Positions 36,857 to 47,653 of a stretch of 64,000 nt of DNA are shown here, one piece after another (position 1 is the stretch's first letter; each line of letters opens with the position of its first letter). A model generated the notes under the pieces. The model saw only the letters and a list, made by a program, of their open reading frames with translations, made no database searches and was not told where the DNA came from. The stretch is from Thiotrichales bacterium (GTDB lineage Bacteria; Pseudomonadota; Gammaproteobacteria; Francisellales; CACEW01). The stretch spans positions 1-64,000 of the forward strand of contig CANJUQ010000001.1 of assembly GCA_947478175.1 (NCBI GenBank). Reading direction: 5' to 3'. The position numbers were made by a program, and so were the translations under genes.

Positions 36857-38183
36857 TATTTTGGGCCTCCTGCCAACGCAAATAGTCGTTACGCAATGTG
36901 TTTCCAGATGAACTTGTGTCTGAAGTCGCTTGATTAGTAACCTGAGAATCTACTTGAGAACCTACTTGAGAACCTGCCTGAGAACTCTCCTGAGACCCTG
37001 TTGCAGAAATAACAGGTCCCTGAGATTGATCAGAACCCGATAGATTTTTAAAAAGATTACCAGAAGAAGGACTAGAAGAAGCACCAGGAATCGTTAGATA
37101 AAGCGCATTTTGGCCATTAGAAACACTATCGACGACAACCACATGACTTCCCATCAAAGATTGCTGCATAGCTTCAAGATACATCCGTTCACGCGTCACT
37201 TGAGGAGATAATTTATATTGAGGCAAGAGCGCATCAAAATCGGCTGCTTCTCCCCGAGCCAATAAAACTGCTTGTTTTTGATCGGCATCTGCCTGTTGCA
37301 AAATTCTGGCGGCTTGGCCTTTAGCTTTAGGAACCACTTGGTTCGCATAAGTATTGCCATTATTGATATAAGTCACCTGATCTTCACGCGCTTTGATCAC
37401 GTCGTCGAATGCATCTTTGACTTGATCAGGAGCCCCAGCAGATTGCATATCAACGTCTAAGACAGTCAGACCTAAATCATATCGAGCAACCAATGTTTTG
37501 ATCTCTTGTTCTACCGCATCTCGAGTGGTCGAGCGTCCATCCGTCAAAATATCAGTCAACTCAGAATGCCCTACGACTTGTCGAACGGCACTATTCGTAA
37601 TTTCTTCCAAACTATTCACAGGGTCTTGGACGTTAAATAAATAGGCCTCAGGATCTGAAATTCTATATTTAACGACAAACGCAACTTGGACCAAATTCTC
37701 TTCACTGGTGAGCATCAATCCTGATTGATTAATCACAGACACTTGATCGATATTCACGATCTGATCAGTCTCTATAAAAGTCGGCACCCAATGAGGCCCA
37801 GGTCCAACGGTTTCTAAATATTGACCAAAACGTAAGACCACGGCTTGCTCAGCAGGCTTAACAATATAAAAACCCGAACCGGCCCAAACGATAATCAAAA
37901 TTAAAACAATCAGTCCAAAAAGCTTAAAAGAAAGCAATTCCAACTCATCTCCGCTCTTTTTTTTATTATTTTTATTAGCTGAATTATTCCCAGCGGGCTT
38001 AATTTTTGGCGCTACTTTTTTAAACAAATTTTTAAAAAATTGATCTAAAGGCGGTGGCCCAGAAGCATTGCCACCTGACGGTTTCCCCGTCGGTTTTTGT
38101 GCTGGTTTTGACTCCCAAGGATTTTCTTTACCCTTCTGGTCTTCTTTTTGATCCTTTTGATCTTTCTGATCATCACTCGCCAT
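36846..38183 (-). CDS. hflK: Protease modulator HflK
   Basis: VKPAEQAVVLRFGQYLETVGPGPHW; position between hflX and hflC. Confidence 0.95.
   Translation of the reverse strand: MASDDQKDQKDQKEDQKGKENPWESKPAQKPTGKPSGGNASGPPPLDQFFKNLFKKVAPKIKPAGNNSANKNNKKKSGDELELLSFKLFGLIVLILIIVWAGSGFYIVKPAEQAVVLRFGQYLETVGPGPHWVPTFIETDQIVNIDQVSVINQSGLMLTSEENLVQVAFVVKYRISDPEAYLFNVQDPVNSLEEITNSAVRQVVGHSELTDILTDGRSTTRDAVEQEIKTLVARYDLGLTVLDVDMQSAGAPDQVKDAFDDVIKAREDQVTYINNGNTYANQVVPKAKGQAARILQQADADQKQAVLLARGEAADFDALLPQYKLSPQVTRERMYLEAMQQSLMGSHVVVVDSVSNGQNALYLTIPGASSSPSSGNLFKNLSGSDQSQGPVISATGSQESSQAGSQVGSQVDSQVTNQATSDTSSSGNTLRNDYLRWQEAQNNAS
36941..37000. repeat. 12-bp tandem repeat (CYTGAGAAYCTR-like, about 5 units) in the hflK C-terminal coding region
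   Basis: Five imperfect adjacent 12-mers encoding QESSQAGSQVGSQVDSQV. Confidence 0.9.
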
Positions 38184-38216
38184 ATTACCCTTCTCCCAAG
38201 AAACCAGGGGCAAAAT

Positions 38217-39308
38217 TTAGGGGAGGCATTCTGATAGAGCCTGGGCTAACAAGTCAAGGCCAAGCGCTTTCTCCGCGGAGACCCAAACTCGAATGACTTT
38301 GCCATCTTCCGAGCGATCGATACGAGGCAGAGTCTCTGTTTCTATGAGATCAATTTTATTCATGACTTGAATCATGGGTTTATCTAAAACTTTTAATTCT
38401 TCCAAGACTTCATGGACCGCTTCTATCAATACATCATGATCAGGATCCGACGCGTCTATCACATGCAGTAAAACATCGGCCAAGACCGTTTCTTCCAGAG
38501 TGGCCGAAAAAGCTTTGACCAAAGAATGGGGCAGATTTCGAATAAACCCGACCGTATCTGCCAAGACCACTTGTTTTTCGTCCGACAAACGATAGCGCCT
38601 TAAAGTTGGATCTAACGTCGCAAAAAGTTGATTTTGAACATAGACATTCTCACCTGTCAGACTATTAAAAAGCGTCGATTTCCCCGCATTGGTATAGCCC
38701 ACCAGAGAGACCGTTGGAATTTCTGATTTTTGCCGAGATTGCCTGGAGAGCGCTCTCGTATTTTTGACTTTAGAAAGCCGTTTATTTAATTGTTTCACTT
38801 TGGTTTGCAACAAACGCTTGTCTAATTCTAACTGCGTCTCACCGGGCCCTGTCATTCCAATTCGACCACCTCGTTGACGTTCAAGATGCGTCCATGCTCC
38901 TCGTAATCGAGAAGACATATATTGCACCTGGGCTAATTCGACTTGAAGTTTCCCCTCGAATGTCCGAGCTCGCCTTGCAAAGATATCCAGAATTAATCCC
39001 GTTCTATCTAAGATTCGAACCCCGATGGTTTTTTCAAGATTTCTTTCTTGAGAAGGCGTCAGGTCATGATTGAAAATCACCAAGTCCGCTTTTTGAGCAG
39101 CCGCCTGTTGTTTTAACTCTTCGACTTTACCCTCACCAATAGAATATCTGGGCTCTGGTTTGTCCCGTTTTCCTAGGCACTCCCCAATAATTTCAGCACC
39201 TGCAGAGACAGCAAGTTCTCGCAATTCAGGTAAAGAATTCCGTTGAAAACGAAAAAAATCTATATGGACTAAGAGCGCCCTTTCACGGGCGGCTTCGTGA
39301 GTAATCAA
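38217..39308 (-). CDS. hflX: GTPase HflX
   Basis: [46 protein letters not shown]. Confidence 0.97.
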   Translation of the reverse strand: MITHEAARERALLVHIDFFRFQRNSLPELRELAVSAGAEIIGECLGKRDKPEPRYSIGEGKVEELKQQAAAQKADLVIFNHDLTPSQERNLEKTIGVRILDRTGLILDIFARRARTFEGKLQVELAQVQYMSSRLRGAWTHLERQRGGRIGMTGPGETQLELDKRLLQTKVKQLNKRLSKVKNTRALSRQSRQKSEIPTVSLVGYTNAGKSTLFNSLTGENVYVQNQLFATLDPTLRRYRLSDEKQVVLADTVGFIRNLPHSLVKAFSATLEETVLADVLLHVIDASDPDHDVLIEAVHEVLEELKVLDKPMIQVMNKIDLIETETLPRIDRSEDGKVIRVWVSAEKALGLDLLAQALSECLP

Positions 39309-39610
39309 TTTTCTTCAGGATGCGCCATCATTGGATCCGCTGAGTCAGAAGAACATGAAGCAGAATTATCATCACCACAAGAAGCATCAGGATTATGCAA
39401 ACGGACTTGTCTTGCTGGAACAATGGTTGAAATCGCATGCTTATAGACCATTTGGTTCACGCTATTGTTTCTTAAAACAATTACGAACTGATCAAACGAA
39501 TCCACGTTACCCTGTAACTTGATCCCATTGACTAAGTAAACAGCGACTGGAATACGTTCTTTTCTCAGTGCGTTTAAAAATGGGTCTTGTAAGGATGGGC
39601 TTTTAGACAT
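39305..39610 (-). CDS. hfq: RNA chaperone Hfq
   Basis: [59 protein letters not shown]. Confidence 0.98.
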   Translation of the reverse strand: MSKSPSLQDPFLNALRKERIPVAVYLVNGIKLQGNVDSFDQFVIVLRNNSVNQMVYKHAISTIVPARQVRLHNPDASCGDDNSASCSSDSADPMMAHPEEN

Positions 39611-39813
39611 ACATGTCTCTCCTAATAAAGTGTCGATTTGTGAGTGCCGATCAATCAAATGCTGTCAAAGTATTTTCATAAACCCAGACCTGCCCTGATC
39701 AGGGCCGGGCATTCTAAGCGCATTCATAATCACATTGCAATGAGAAACCAAGTGAGAAAAAAAGAGAGCCGTAAATCATAAAAAAAATCAGAAAAAATCA
39801 GAAAAAATAAAAA

Positions 39814-40761
39814 TTAAAACCCTTCAAACATAGAGCTGACAGATTCTTCACTGCTAATTCTTCTAATCGCTTCTGAAAGCATGTCAGCGATGGAAATCTG
39901 ATGAATTTTTGAACAATTCAAAGCATTTTGACGAAGCTCAATCGTGTCTGTTACGACGACCTCTTCTAAAACAGAACTTTCAATATTTTCAATTGCAGGA
40001 CCTGACAATACAGCATGGACAATATAAGCCGAGACTTTACTCGCCCCATGCTCTATCAAGGCCTCAGCGGCTTTACACAACGTCCCTGCCGTATCAACAA
40101 TATCATCGACAATAATGCAATGACGGCCAGCGACTTCACCAATAACATGCATGACTTTTGCGACATTGGCGGTCGGGCGACGTTTATCAATAATCGCTAA
40201 ATCACATCCAAACGCTTTTGCCATAGCTCTCGCTCTGACGACGCCACCAATATCTGGGGAAATTACAACAGGATTTTGAATCGCTCTGGATTGCAAAGTT
40301 TTTAATAAAATAGGCGTCGCGTAAACATTATCGACAGGAATATGGAAAAACCCCTGTATCTGTTCAGCATGAATATCGACTATGAGAACTCTATCAACCC
40401 CAACGGTCGTCAACATATCAGCTACGACACGAGCTGTAATAGGCACTCTCATAGAACGCACTCGGCGATCTTGACGCGCATAACCAAAATAAGGAATCAC
40501 TGCGGTAATTCTTCTGGCAGAGGATCTTCTCAGGGCATCCGCCATGACGACGACTTCCATCAAATTATCGTTCGCAGGAGGACACGTAGATTGCAAAATA
40601 AAAACATCGCGACCCCGAACATTTTCCAGAATCTCTACGGACGTCTCACCGTCACTAAAAGTTCCAACATTCGCGCGACCAATGGGAATATTCAGCCTGC
40701 CGGCAACAGCTCTAGCCAAATTAGGAGAACCATTTCCATGAAATATCATTAAGCCAGGCAC
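39814..40761 (-). CDS. prs: Ribose-phosphate pyrophosphokinase
   Basis: [49 protein letters not shown]. Confidence 0.98.
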   Translation of the reverse strand: MPGLMIFHGNGSPNLARAVAGRLNIPIGRANVGTFSDGETSVEILENVRGRDVFILQSTCPPANDNLMEVVVMADALRRSSARRITAVIPYFGYARQDRRVRSMRVPITARVVADMLTTVGVDRVLIVDIHAEQIQGFFHIPVDNVYATPILLKTLQSRAIQNPVVISPDIGGVVRARAMAKAFGCDLAIIDKRRPTANVAKVMHVIGEVAGRHCIIVDDIVDTAGTLCKAAEALIEHGASKVSAYIVHAVLSGPAIENIESSVLEEVVVTDTIELRQNALNCSKIHQISIADMLSEAIRRISSEESVSSMFEGF

Positions 40762-40814
40762 GACTTTATTCCTTATTAATTACTTCACTTCCAAATCAAA
40801 TAAAGCAACAAAAT

Positions 40815-40889
40815 TGGCTGGGCTGGTAGGACTCGAACCTACGGATGCGGGGATCAAAACCCCGTGCCTTACCACTTGGCGACAGCCCA
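40815..40889 (-). tRNA. tRNA-Gln (TTG anticodon)
   Basis: Reverse complement TGGGCTGTCGCCAAGTGGTAAGGCACGGGGTTTTGATCCCCG...TTCGAGTCCTACCAGCCCAGCCA, 75 nt including CCA. Confidence 0.95.
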
Positions 40890-41241
40890 ATTTGACGCGT
40901 TGCGCCTAACCCCCTGAGGGCCGAACAACGGGGCGCAATGTTATTGGCTTTAAATTCGAAGTTCAAGGGGTTCTGCTTTAAAATTTCTTCTTTAAATTCT
41001 TCTTGAAAATTTCAAACGGAACTAAAAAGTTGTGACTATAATTCCTGAAAGTAATTTAAAAAAACATTGGAACCTAGTTTTGAAGCAGTTTTGAAGCCCG
41101 ATTAAGCAAATCCATCTAGAAATATAGAATTAAAAAATATTAAAAATCAGGCCTTGCTTAATCTCTATTTAATATTCGAACGCTACATTTTAGGGATCAC
41201 AGAGATTAATAAAGATAAAAAAAGACAAGGAGTCTTAAAAA

Positions 41242-41814
41242 ATGTCAGTTGATTTAATCCGCGGTTTGTCAGTGGCTATTGATGATAACAATTACCCTCT
41301 GGCTAAAGACATTTTGGAAACCCGTCAAACTACGGGGCAAATCTACCAAAAAAATGGAAATGAATTCCCTTTATCCCGTTCTGTCAAAACTCATAATGCT
41401 CAAATATTTGGCCTGATCTTAAATAAATTAGAAAAACTAAAAGACGTTAAACAAATTCAGCCAGACCCCAACTTCAGCTTATTTTCTGAACACACAAAAC
41501 CCATTCAAATTGACTCTCATTTGACTCCTCAAATCATTGCAGCGGGCGTTAGAACTTTATTAGACGAACTCAAAAAATGTCGTCAGCTCGATGCTGAAAG
41601 TCCTCTGATCACCATGGTTGAAGCCTTGGAAAAATCAGAAATTGTCAATGACAACTTTAAAGCCGCTCTTTCTAATACCTTGGCTACTTTGATCAAATCT
41701 TATGGTCACACTGACGTCTCTCGTGTTGCAGCGACGCTCTTTATTGAAAGTGCTGGTGATCTTGATTTTGGTCAGCCAGAGAACAACCGAAATTCTGACC
41801 TTGGACGAAGTTAA
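41242..41814 (+). CDS. Hypothetical protein (possible degenerate ankyrin-like N-terminus)
   Basis: ORF with upstream AAGGAG RBS and downstream terminator; no definite family. Confidence 0.65.
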   Translation: MSVDLIRGLSVAIDDNNYPLAKDILETRQTTGQIYQKNGNEFPLSRSVKTHNAQIFGLILNKLEKLKDVKQIQPDPNFSLFSEHTKPIQIDSHLTPQIIAAGVRTLLDELKKCRQLDAESPLITMVEALEKSEIVNDNFKAALSNTLATLIKSYGHTDVSRVAATLFIESAGDLDFGQPENNRNSDLGRS

Positions 41815-41837
41815 TCCGATCAGTCCTATTAATTTCA

Positions 41838-41867
41838 AAGGGCGTTTTTATAAACGCCCTTTTTTAT
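41838..41867 (+). terminator. Rho-independent terminator
   Basis: AAAGGGCGTTT TTATAA ACGCCCTTTTTT. Confidence 0.85.
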
Positions 41868-41928
41868 TGCTCAGATTTCCCCAGAGGTGAAGTCGAAATT
41901 TTCGGTTTCACCCTCATTAAATTTCAGA

Positions 41929-41952
41929 GGGCGTGATAAATCACGCCCCTAC
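41929..41952. repeat. Short palindromic repeat GGGCGTGATAAATCACGCCCCTAC
   Basis: Same GGG...CCCCTAC architecture as other copies. Confidence 0.8.
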
Positions 41953-42043
41953 GGCCAAAATCAATATCAGCAATATCCCCGCGCTTGCCGGTCACCTAGC
42001 CCCTCTGTACAATCGCGCGTTTTTTTAATTTGGGGTCTCCGGC

Positions 42044-43459
42044 ATGTTTCAATCACTTTCAGAACGTCTCACCAGTACTTTCAATAAGCTCACCGGCCGC
42101 GGTCGTTTAACTGAAGAAAATATCCAAAAAGCTTTACGAGACGTCCGAGTGTCTTTATTAGAAGCCGATGTTGCCTTATCTGTTGTTAAGATTTTTATTG
42201 CTGGCGTGAGAAGACGCGCTTTAGGCACTGAAATTTCTAAAAGCCTTTCGCCCGGCGAAACTTTTATCAAAATCATCAAAGAAGAATTAGTCCAGATCAT
42301 GGGTGAAAAGAACGAGACTCTCGATCTTCGCGCTCAGCCACCTTGTGTGATCCTCATGGCAGGCCTACAAGGTTCTGGTAAAACAACCACGACGGCTAAA
42401 CTCGCCAAATTTTTAAAAGACCAGCACAAGAAAAAAGTCTTAGTGACTAGTTGTGATATCTATCGTCCTGCGGCCATCGAACAATTAAAAACCCTAGCCC
42501 AAGAAATCCAAGTCGATTTCTTTCCCTCTAATCCCAATCAAAAACCTTTAGACATTGCTAAATCAGCCCTAGATCAAGCTAAAAAATCAGCCGCTGATGT
42601 CTTGATTGTCGATACAGCAGGACGTTTGCATATTGATCAAGACATGATGTCTGAAATCAAATCGCTTCATGCTTTTTTAAATCCCATTGAAACCCTCTTC
42701 GTCGTCGATGCCATGACGGGGCAAGATGCGGCTATAACAGCCAAAGCCTTTAGTGACGCCCTTCCCCTCACAGGCGTTATCTTAGCCAAAGCTGATGGAG
42801 ACGCTCGAGGTGGTGCAGCTTTATCCATTAGGCTCATCACAGAGAAGCCCATTAAATTTATGGGGATGGGTGAAAAAACAGACGCACTAGAACCCTTTTA
42901 TCCAGACCGTGTGGCTTCGAGAATTTTAGGCATGGGCGATGTCATGAGCTTGATTGAACAAGCCGAGCAAAATATTGATAAAGCCAAAGTCGAAAAGATG
43001 GCTAAAAAAATCAGCAAAGGCCAAAGTTTTGATCTTCAAGATTTCGCTGAACAGCTTGAACAAATTTCTAAGCTAGGCAGTGTCAGCAGCATCATGAGCA
43101 AGCTCCCTGGCATGAATCAAATTCCTGATGCTGCCAAAAACAAAGTCACGGATAATACTTTTATTAGAATGCGCGCCATGATTGGATCTATGACCCGCAA
43201 AGAACGTTCTAATCCAGATTTAATTAATGGCTCTCGAAGACGCCGTATTGCGGCAGGGTCTGGAACACAAATCCAAGATGTGAATAAGCTTTTGAAACAA
43301 TTTGATCAGATGCAAAAAATGATGAAAAAAATGGGCAAAGGCGGAAAGCTCATGCAGATGGCTCGTCAGTTTGGTGCTGGCGGTGGTATGGGAGGAGGCA
43401 TGGGTGGCATGCCGGGAATGGGTGGAATGGGCGGTGGCATGGGTGGATTTTTGAAATGA
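42044..43459 (+). CDS. ffh: Signal recognition particle protein Ffh
   Basis: MAGLQGSGKTTTTAKLAKFL, VDTAGRLHID, Met/Gly-rich C-terminus. Confidence 0.98.
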   Translation: MFQSLSERLTSTFNKLTGRGRLTEENIQKALRDVRVSLLEADVALSVVKIFIAGVRRRALGTEISKSLSPGETFIKIIKEELVQIMGEKNETLDLRAQPPCVILMAGLQGSGKTTTTAKLAKFLKDQHKKKVLVTSCDIYRPAAIEQLKTLAQEIQVDFFPSNPNQKPLDIAKSALDQAKKSAADVLIVDTAGRLHIDQDMMSEIKSLHAFLNPIETLFVVDAMTGQDAAITAKAFSDALPLTGVILAKADGDARGGAALSIRLITEKPIKFMGMGEKTDALEPFYPDRVASRILGMGDVMSLIEQAEQNIDKAKVEKMAKKISKGQSFDLQDFAEQLEQISKLGSVSSIMSKLPGMNQIPDAAKNKVTDNTFIRMRAMIGSMTRKERSNPDLINGSRRRRIAAGSGTQIQDVNKLLKQFDQMQKMMKKMGKGGKLMQMARQFGAGGGMGGGMGGMPGMGGMGGGMGGFLK

Positions 43460-43501
43460 ACTTAAACGGCCTATAGTCGTCCAAAAACAAGGAGTCTCTC
43501 G

Positions 43502-43960
43502 ATGACCTACCCAGCTAAAACAATTGCAAATTATTTTATCTTTAAATCCAAATCAGAATCTCTTTCTGATTTAACGCCCATGAAATTGCTTAAATTGGTT
43601 TATATCGCTCATGGTTGGCATTTGGCCATTAAAAATGAACCTCTCATTTTTGAATCCATTGATGCCTGGAAATATGGGCCTGTCATTGAAACGCTCTATC
43701 ACGAATTTAAAAGATATAAGAACAATCCAATTTCTGAATTGACACAGGCCCCTTCTGTCCCTGATGAGGATGAGTCCACACGCAAAATACTGAATGATGT
43801 CTGGAGTAAATACGCTATTCATACAGGCGTACAATTATCAAATTGGTCTCATGAACCAGGCTCCCCATGGCATCAGACATGGCACGATAAAAATGGAAAA
43901 TCTTACAATGGCCTACCTATTAGTAATCAGATCATTCAAGAGTATTTCTCAAAAATATAA
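43502..43960 (+). CDS. Panacea-domain (DUF4065/SocA/GepA-like) putative antitoxin
   Basis: IANYFIFKSK...LTPMKLLKLVYIAHGWHLAI...FESIDAWKYGPVIETLYHEFKRY. Confidence 0.88.
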   Translation: MTYPAKTIANYFIFKSKSESLSDLTPMKLLKLVYIAHGWHLAIKNEPLIFESIDAWKYGPVIETLYHEFKRYKNNPISELTQAPSVPDEDESTRKILNDVWSKYAIHTGVQLSNWSHEPGSPWHQTWHDKNGKSYNGLPISNQIIQEYFSKI

Positions 43961-44001
43961 TTTAAACCCTATGCCAAATCTTGTATTGCGGAGTATTTCT
44001 A

Positions 44002-44358
44002 ATGCAAGTGACCGAAGTAAAACCGTTTCCTCTCCAGTCAACCCTTTCTGACTTAGAAGATTCACTGACAAAAAAAGAAGAAAAAGATTGGGATAACGAA
44101 GATAAAAAAGCAGATGTATACGACAAAATAACAAACAGAATATTAAAAATATTTTTTGCTGTTGCTGTATTTTTCTTAGTGACCTGTTGGATCCACGAAG
44201 TTTTGAAAATTGTGTTTTTACAGGGCTACCACACTAAATCATTTAATCTTTCTGATTCTGTTCTGATAGCCCTCCTAACCACAACTTCTATCAATATTTT
44301 CGGATATCTTTTAATTGTTTTGAAATATCTTTTTGATAATAAAAAAGTGCATAAATAA
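44002..44358 (+). CDS. Small two-transmembrane-helix protein, putative toxin partner of the Panacea-domain gene
   Basis: Starts 41 bp after the Panacea gene with GGAG RBS; N-terminal charged region then two hydrophobic segments (ILKIFFAVAVFFLVTCWI; SVLIALLTTTSINIFGYLLIVLKYLF). Confidence 0.65.
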   Translation: MQVTEVKPFPLQSTLSDLEDSLTKKEEKDWDNEDKKADVYDKITNRILKIFFAVAVFFLVTCWIHEVLKIVFLQGYHTKSFNLSDSVLIALLTTTSINIFGYLLIVLKYLFDNKKVHK

Positions 44359-44475
44359 AAAGCCTAAAGCCGTCAAATTAATATGCTCCTCTGATTAGGC
44401 CCTGCAGCTCTGTATACACACTTGAGACAAAATTTTCCTTTCATAACAAAAAAATAAATCAAAAATCAAAAAAAA

Positions 44476-44499
44476 GGGCAGCCCGCCGGCTGCCCCTAC
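44476..44499. repeat. Short palindromic repeat GGGCAGCCCGCCGGCTGCCCCTAC
   Basis: GGG...CCCCTAC architecture. Confidence 0.8.
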
Positions 44500-44518
44500 A
44501 AAAATCTATCCAACCATA

Positions 44519-46906
44519 TTAAGACGCTGGCTGAGGATTTGAACCCGCCGAAGTCGCCTGAACATAATTAGGTGAACTGGGGCAAGACTTCCCGGCAGCC
44601 GTGTCATCAATACAAGCCATAATTTGAATACTCATTGCTGTTTTAGTGACAGGACTCACCATGACCTGCTGTGAATTTTGAACAAACGGTAAAGTTAAAG
44701 TACTCGAAGTGCCCGTCGTAAAAGTCTGTCCTGTTGAACCCAATACATCTGAAATAGGCACGTACTGACTTAGATCATTCATATTGGGAAGAATATAAAA
44801 TTTCGTTCCTACTGGCTCACCTGCAGGAATTTTCCAGCTGGCACTCACGCTGCAACTACTAGAACCACAGGTAAACCCAGGATTCGTAATAATTTGAACG
44901 GGAACTAAATTAACCCCCGTGATGGGTGACTGAGCCCCAGGAACCAAGTTACCAAACGTATATTTATTCAGCTCACTGGGACAGTCATATCCTGCAGCCA
45001 CTGTGTCATCTGAAGGAATGCAGGAATACACCATCACATAAGAAATCTGATTCGGTGCACTGGTATCCGTAAAATTAACGGTCTGACTGGTCTGGGTTTG
45101 ATTAATTAAAGCTTCACTAGCCAGGACAGTACTATTCGGAATACCTGCTGCTGTAATCAAATATTTCACTGCTGAACTTTGTGCATTAGGGTTCGTCCAA
45201 CTGGCACTTAAAGTACAGCTGCCAGTGGCAGAACAACTAAAGCCTGTTTGCTGAACATTACTGACCACTGAAACGTCGTTAGCTGCAGGATATTTTTGAT
45301 AGTTTGGTCCAGGCAATGGAACGTGCAGATCCCCGACTGATCCAAATGTAATTAACACTGGCTGCTCAGGTGTTCCGGCTGTTTGATCTGGAATTTTATT
45401 GGGAATAGAAAAAGTTCCGTCCTGTTTTAAAACATCATCAAAGGCAAATGCATACACGGGACTTTTAGCTGTGTTGTGAACAGCCTGGGCATATAAATCA
45501 TACCAAGGGCCTACTCCAGTCGGTTGCTGTTTATAGGCGTTATAAGATTTGTTAAGAATCGTATTTATTTGATAGTAATCACTGCTAGATTTAGCCGTTT
45601 CAAAATAAGTTTCGCTCAAATTACCAGGGTAAGCTAAAGGCAATAAACCAGCAGAAAAAGCCGCCGTTAAATATTTCACGATCACACTACGAACGGTTCC
45701 ATTCGGCGTATCAAACGGTGATTGACCCGGCCCGAAGAAATCGCCTGACGTGGCCTGATTTAAATTAAGACTGAGGGTCATATCATTAGATGGGTCATTT
45801 GCATGTTTTACATTACTAAAAATCCATTTCCCATCCGTGATAATTCCATCAAACAGATAGGCATTAGGGTCTGTCCCACTGGGATTTAAAGTTGTGTACT
45901 CAGGATATTTCGAGCTATCCACTTCTGAAGCGTCAACCGTCAGAGTATTCGCAGCATTGGAGTAATAATTGATCAAAGTATTTAAATAATTAAACCCAGC
46001 AGGCGCTGTTAAATAATTAGGATTAAAACTGGGCGAAGTATTAGGCGCATCGATTCTTGTAATAGCGTTATACCCTTGGCTGTCATCCCCTTCGACCAAA
46101 CTCATCCAATCTGAATTGCCATTCAGCGCCATAAAATTTTTAACCCCAACAATCACATCATCACGACTTTGGCCATTTGGATGATTGGCATCTATATAGC
46201 CCCCATAAATAGTCGTATTCGTGCTTGGATCCGTCGTATAAGAAATCCCAATAGGTAATCCAAAGTCATCGACGGATGTCACGTCAATCCAGAACGTGTC
46301 TTTCAAGTCATAGGTATATTCAAACTTGTCATAGATTAAATAATAATTACCGTCATTAGTATTAGATAGGCTCGGCGCTTGTATAGAAGGCGTCCCATCT
46401 GCTGCTCGAGTCATAGGAATATCTAACGGATAATTCAAAGAGATAAAAGTTCGGCCGCTAATCACCTGAGGAATATAAATCAAAACAGGATTTGAATTAG
46501 GCTGTAGCTTGCTCATGGCTTGGGCATAATCCGCCACTTTTGTTGTCATACTGACGTTAGTACAAGTCGCAACCCAGGCGTTATACCCCGTCATTTGGTA
46601 AGGCGCGAGGCTCATCAAACATTGGGGATTCTTGCCCGTGGGTTGTTCCCCTGTAAACAAAATATAGACATCTTTCACGCTGCCTGTTTGCTTGGCTCCA
46701 GGTCCAATATTATTTTGAATCTCAATCGGGAAATAACCGGTCATAGATGGCACGGACGGCAAAGTGGTTGGTGACAGTGTCTTACTGGCATAAGCGCTAG
46801 AAGCGACCCCAAGTCCCGCAGCCAGCAATAAAAAACCCATCGATGAGCTGATGGGTTTTTTAGTTAGTTTCAAATTTATTTTTGAATTTTTTCTCGCAGC
46901 CAACAT
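44519..46906 (-). CDS. Large secreted protein, GH64/thaumatin-like beta-1,3-glucanase-like N-terminal region plus two Cys-containing C-terminal repeats
   Basis: N-terminal signal segment ending AYASKT; FPIEIQNN, DKFEYTYDLKDTFWIDVTSVDDFGLPIGISY reminiscent of GH64; two repeats GFSCSATGSCTLSASW and GFTCGSSSCSVSASW. Confidence 0.6.
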   Translation of the reverse strand: MLAARKNSKINLKLTKKPISSSMGFLLLAAGLGVASSAYASKTLSPTTLPSVPSMTGYFPIEIQNNIGPGAKQTGSVKDVYILFTGEQPTGKNPQCLMSLAPYQMTGYNAWVATCTNVSMTTKVADYAQAMSKLQPNSNPVLIYIPQVISGRTFISLNYPLDIPMTRAADGTPSIQAPSLSNTNDGNYYLIYDKFEYTYDLKDTFWIDVTSVDDFGLPIGISYTTDPSTNTTIYGGYIDANHPNGQSRDDVIVGVKNFMALNGNSDWMSLVEGDDSQGYNAITRIDAPNTSPSFNPNYLTAPAGFNYLNTLINYYSNAANTLTVDASEVDSSKYPEYTTLNPSGTDPNAYLFDGIITDGKWIFSNVKHANDPSNDMTLSLNLNQATSGDFFGPGQSPFDTPNGTVRSVIVKYLTAAFSAGLLPLAYPGNLSETYFETAKSSSDYYQINTILNKSYNAYKQQPTGVGPWYDLYAQAVHNTAKSPVYAFAFDDVLKQDGTFSIPNKIPDQTAGTPEQPVLITFGSVGDLHVPLPGPNYQKYPAANDVSVVSNVQQTGFSCSATGSCTLSASWTNPNAQSSAVKYLITAAGIPNSTVLASEALINQTQTSQTVNFTDTSAPNQISYVMVYSCIPSDDTVAAGYDCPSELNKYTFGNLVPGAQSPITGVNLVPVQIITNPGFTCGSSSCSVSASWKIPAGEPVGTKFYILPNMNDLSQYVPISDVLGSTGQTFTTGTSSTLTLPFVQNSQQVMVSPVTKTAMSIQIMACIDDTAAGKSCPSSPNYVQATSAGSNPQPAS

Positions 46907-46997
46907 TTTTAAAAAGCTCCCTAAAACAATAAATAAAAAAAGACGCGAGATCTTAGTTAAAAATTATTTTTTTGTTTTTTTGGCGTGATTTCTAATT

Positions 46998-47023
46998 GGG
47001 ACGAATACAAGATTCGCCCCTAC
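46998..47023. repeat. Short palindromic repeat GGGACGAATACAAGATTCGCCCCTAC
   Basis: Nearly identical to 18615-18639. Confidence 0.85.
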
Positions 47024-47059
47024 ACCACCATTCTTGAAAGACCTATCCAAACCGAAAAA

Positions 47060-47653
47060 TTAAATCAAAATTCTGACTGGCCCGAAAGTTTTTCTGTGAT
47101 GCTCACATGGGCCGTGCTGGATCAAAGCATTTCGGTGAGCCTCTGTCGGATAGCCACTGTGTTTCGCAAAACCGTATTGGGGAAATTGCTTATCTAGACT
47201 CAGCATTAATCTATCTCTTGTGACTTTCGCAATAATCGACGCGGCTGAGATCTCTGGAATTTTACTGTCGCCCCTAACAATGGCCTCTGAACAATAATCC
47301 CATCGAGGGAGTTGATTGCCGTCGACTAAGACTTTGAGATTTTGCAAATCTTCTGGAGAAATTTTTAAATTATCTACGGCTCTTTTCATGGCTAATAAAC
47401 TGGCCTGAAGAATATTAATCTGATCTATTTCTTCGGCACTCGCGATGCCCACCCCAACGGATAAAGCGTCTTGAAAAATAATCTCATAAAGACTTTCGCG
47501 TTTTTTCAAAGATAAAACTTTTGAATCTTTCACACCCAAAATAATTTCACCGGGCTTAAAAATAACCGCAGCGGCAACCACAGGACCTGCCAATGGCCCA
47601 CGCCCGGCTTCGTCAACGCCGGCGATTAAAAGGGGTATGTGTATTAATGACAT
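47060..47653 (-). CDS. rnhB: Ribonuclease HII
   Basis: [30 protein letters not shown]. Confidence 0.97.
   Translation of the reverse strand: MSLIHIPLLIAGVDEAGRGPLAGPVVAAAVIFKPGEIILGVKDSKVLSLKKRESLYEIIFQDALSVGVGIASAEEIDQINILQASLLAMKRAVDNLKISPEDLQNLKVLVDGNQLPRWDYCSEAIVRGDSKIPEISAASIIAKVTRDRLMLSLDKQFPQYGFAKHSGYPTEAHRNALIQHGPCEHHRKTFGPVRILI

Noticed and set aside
40342-40752. 136-aa ORF opposite prs
   Set aside because: Lies entirely antisense to prs; no independent support.
40898-40940. GCGTTGCGCC...GGGGCGCAATG inverted repeat 5' of tRNA-Gln as another palindrome copy
   Set aside because: Long loop and partial match only; could be a decayed copy but not separable from chance.
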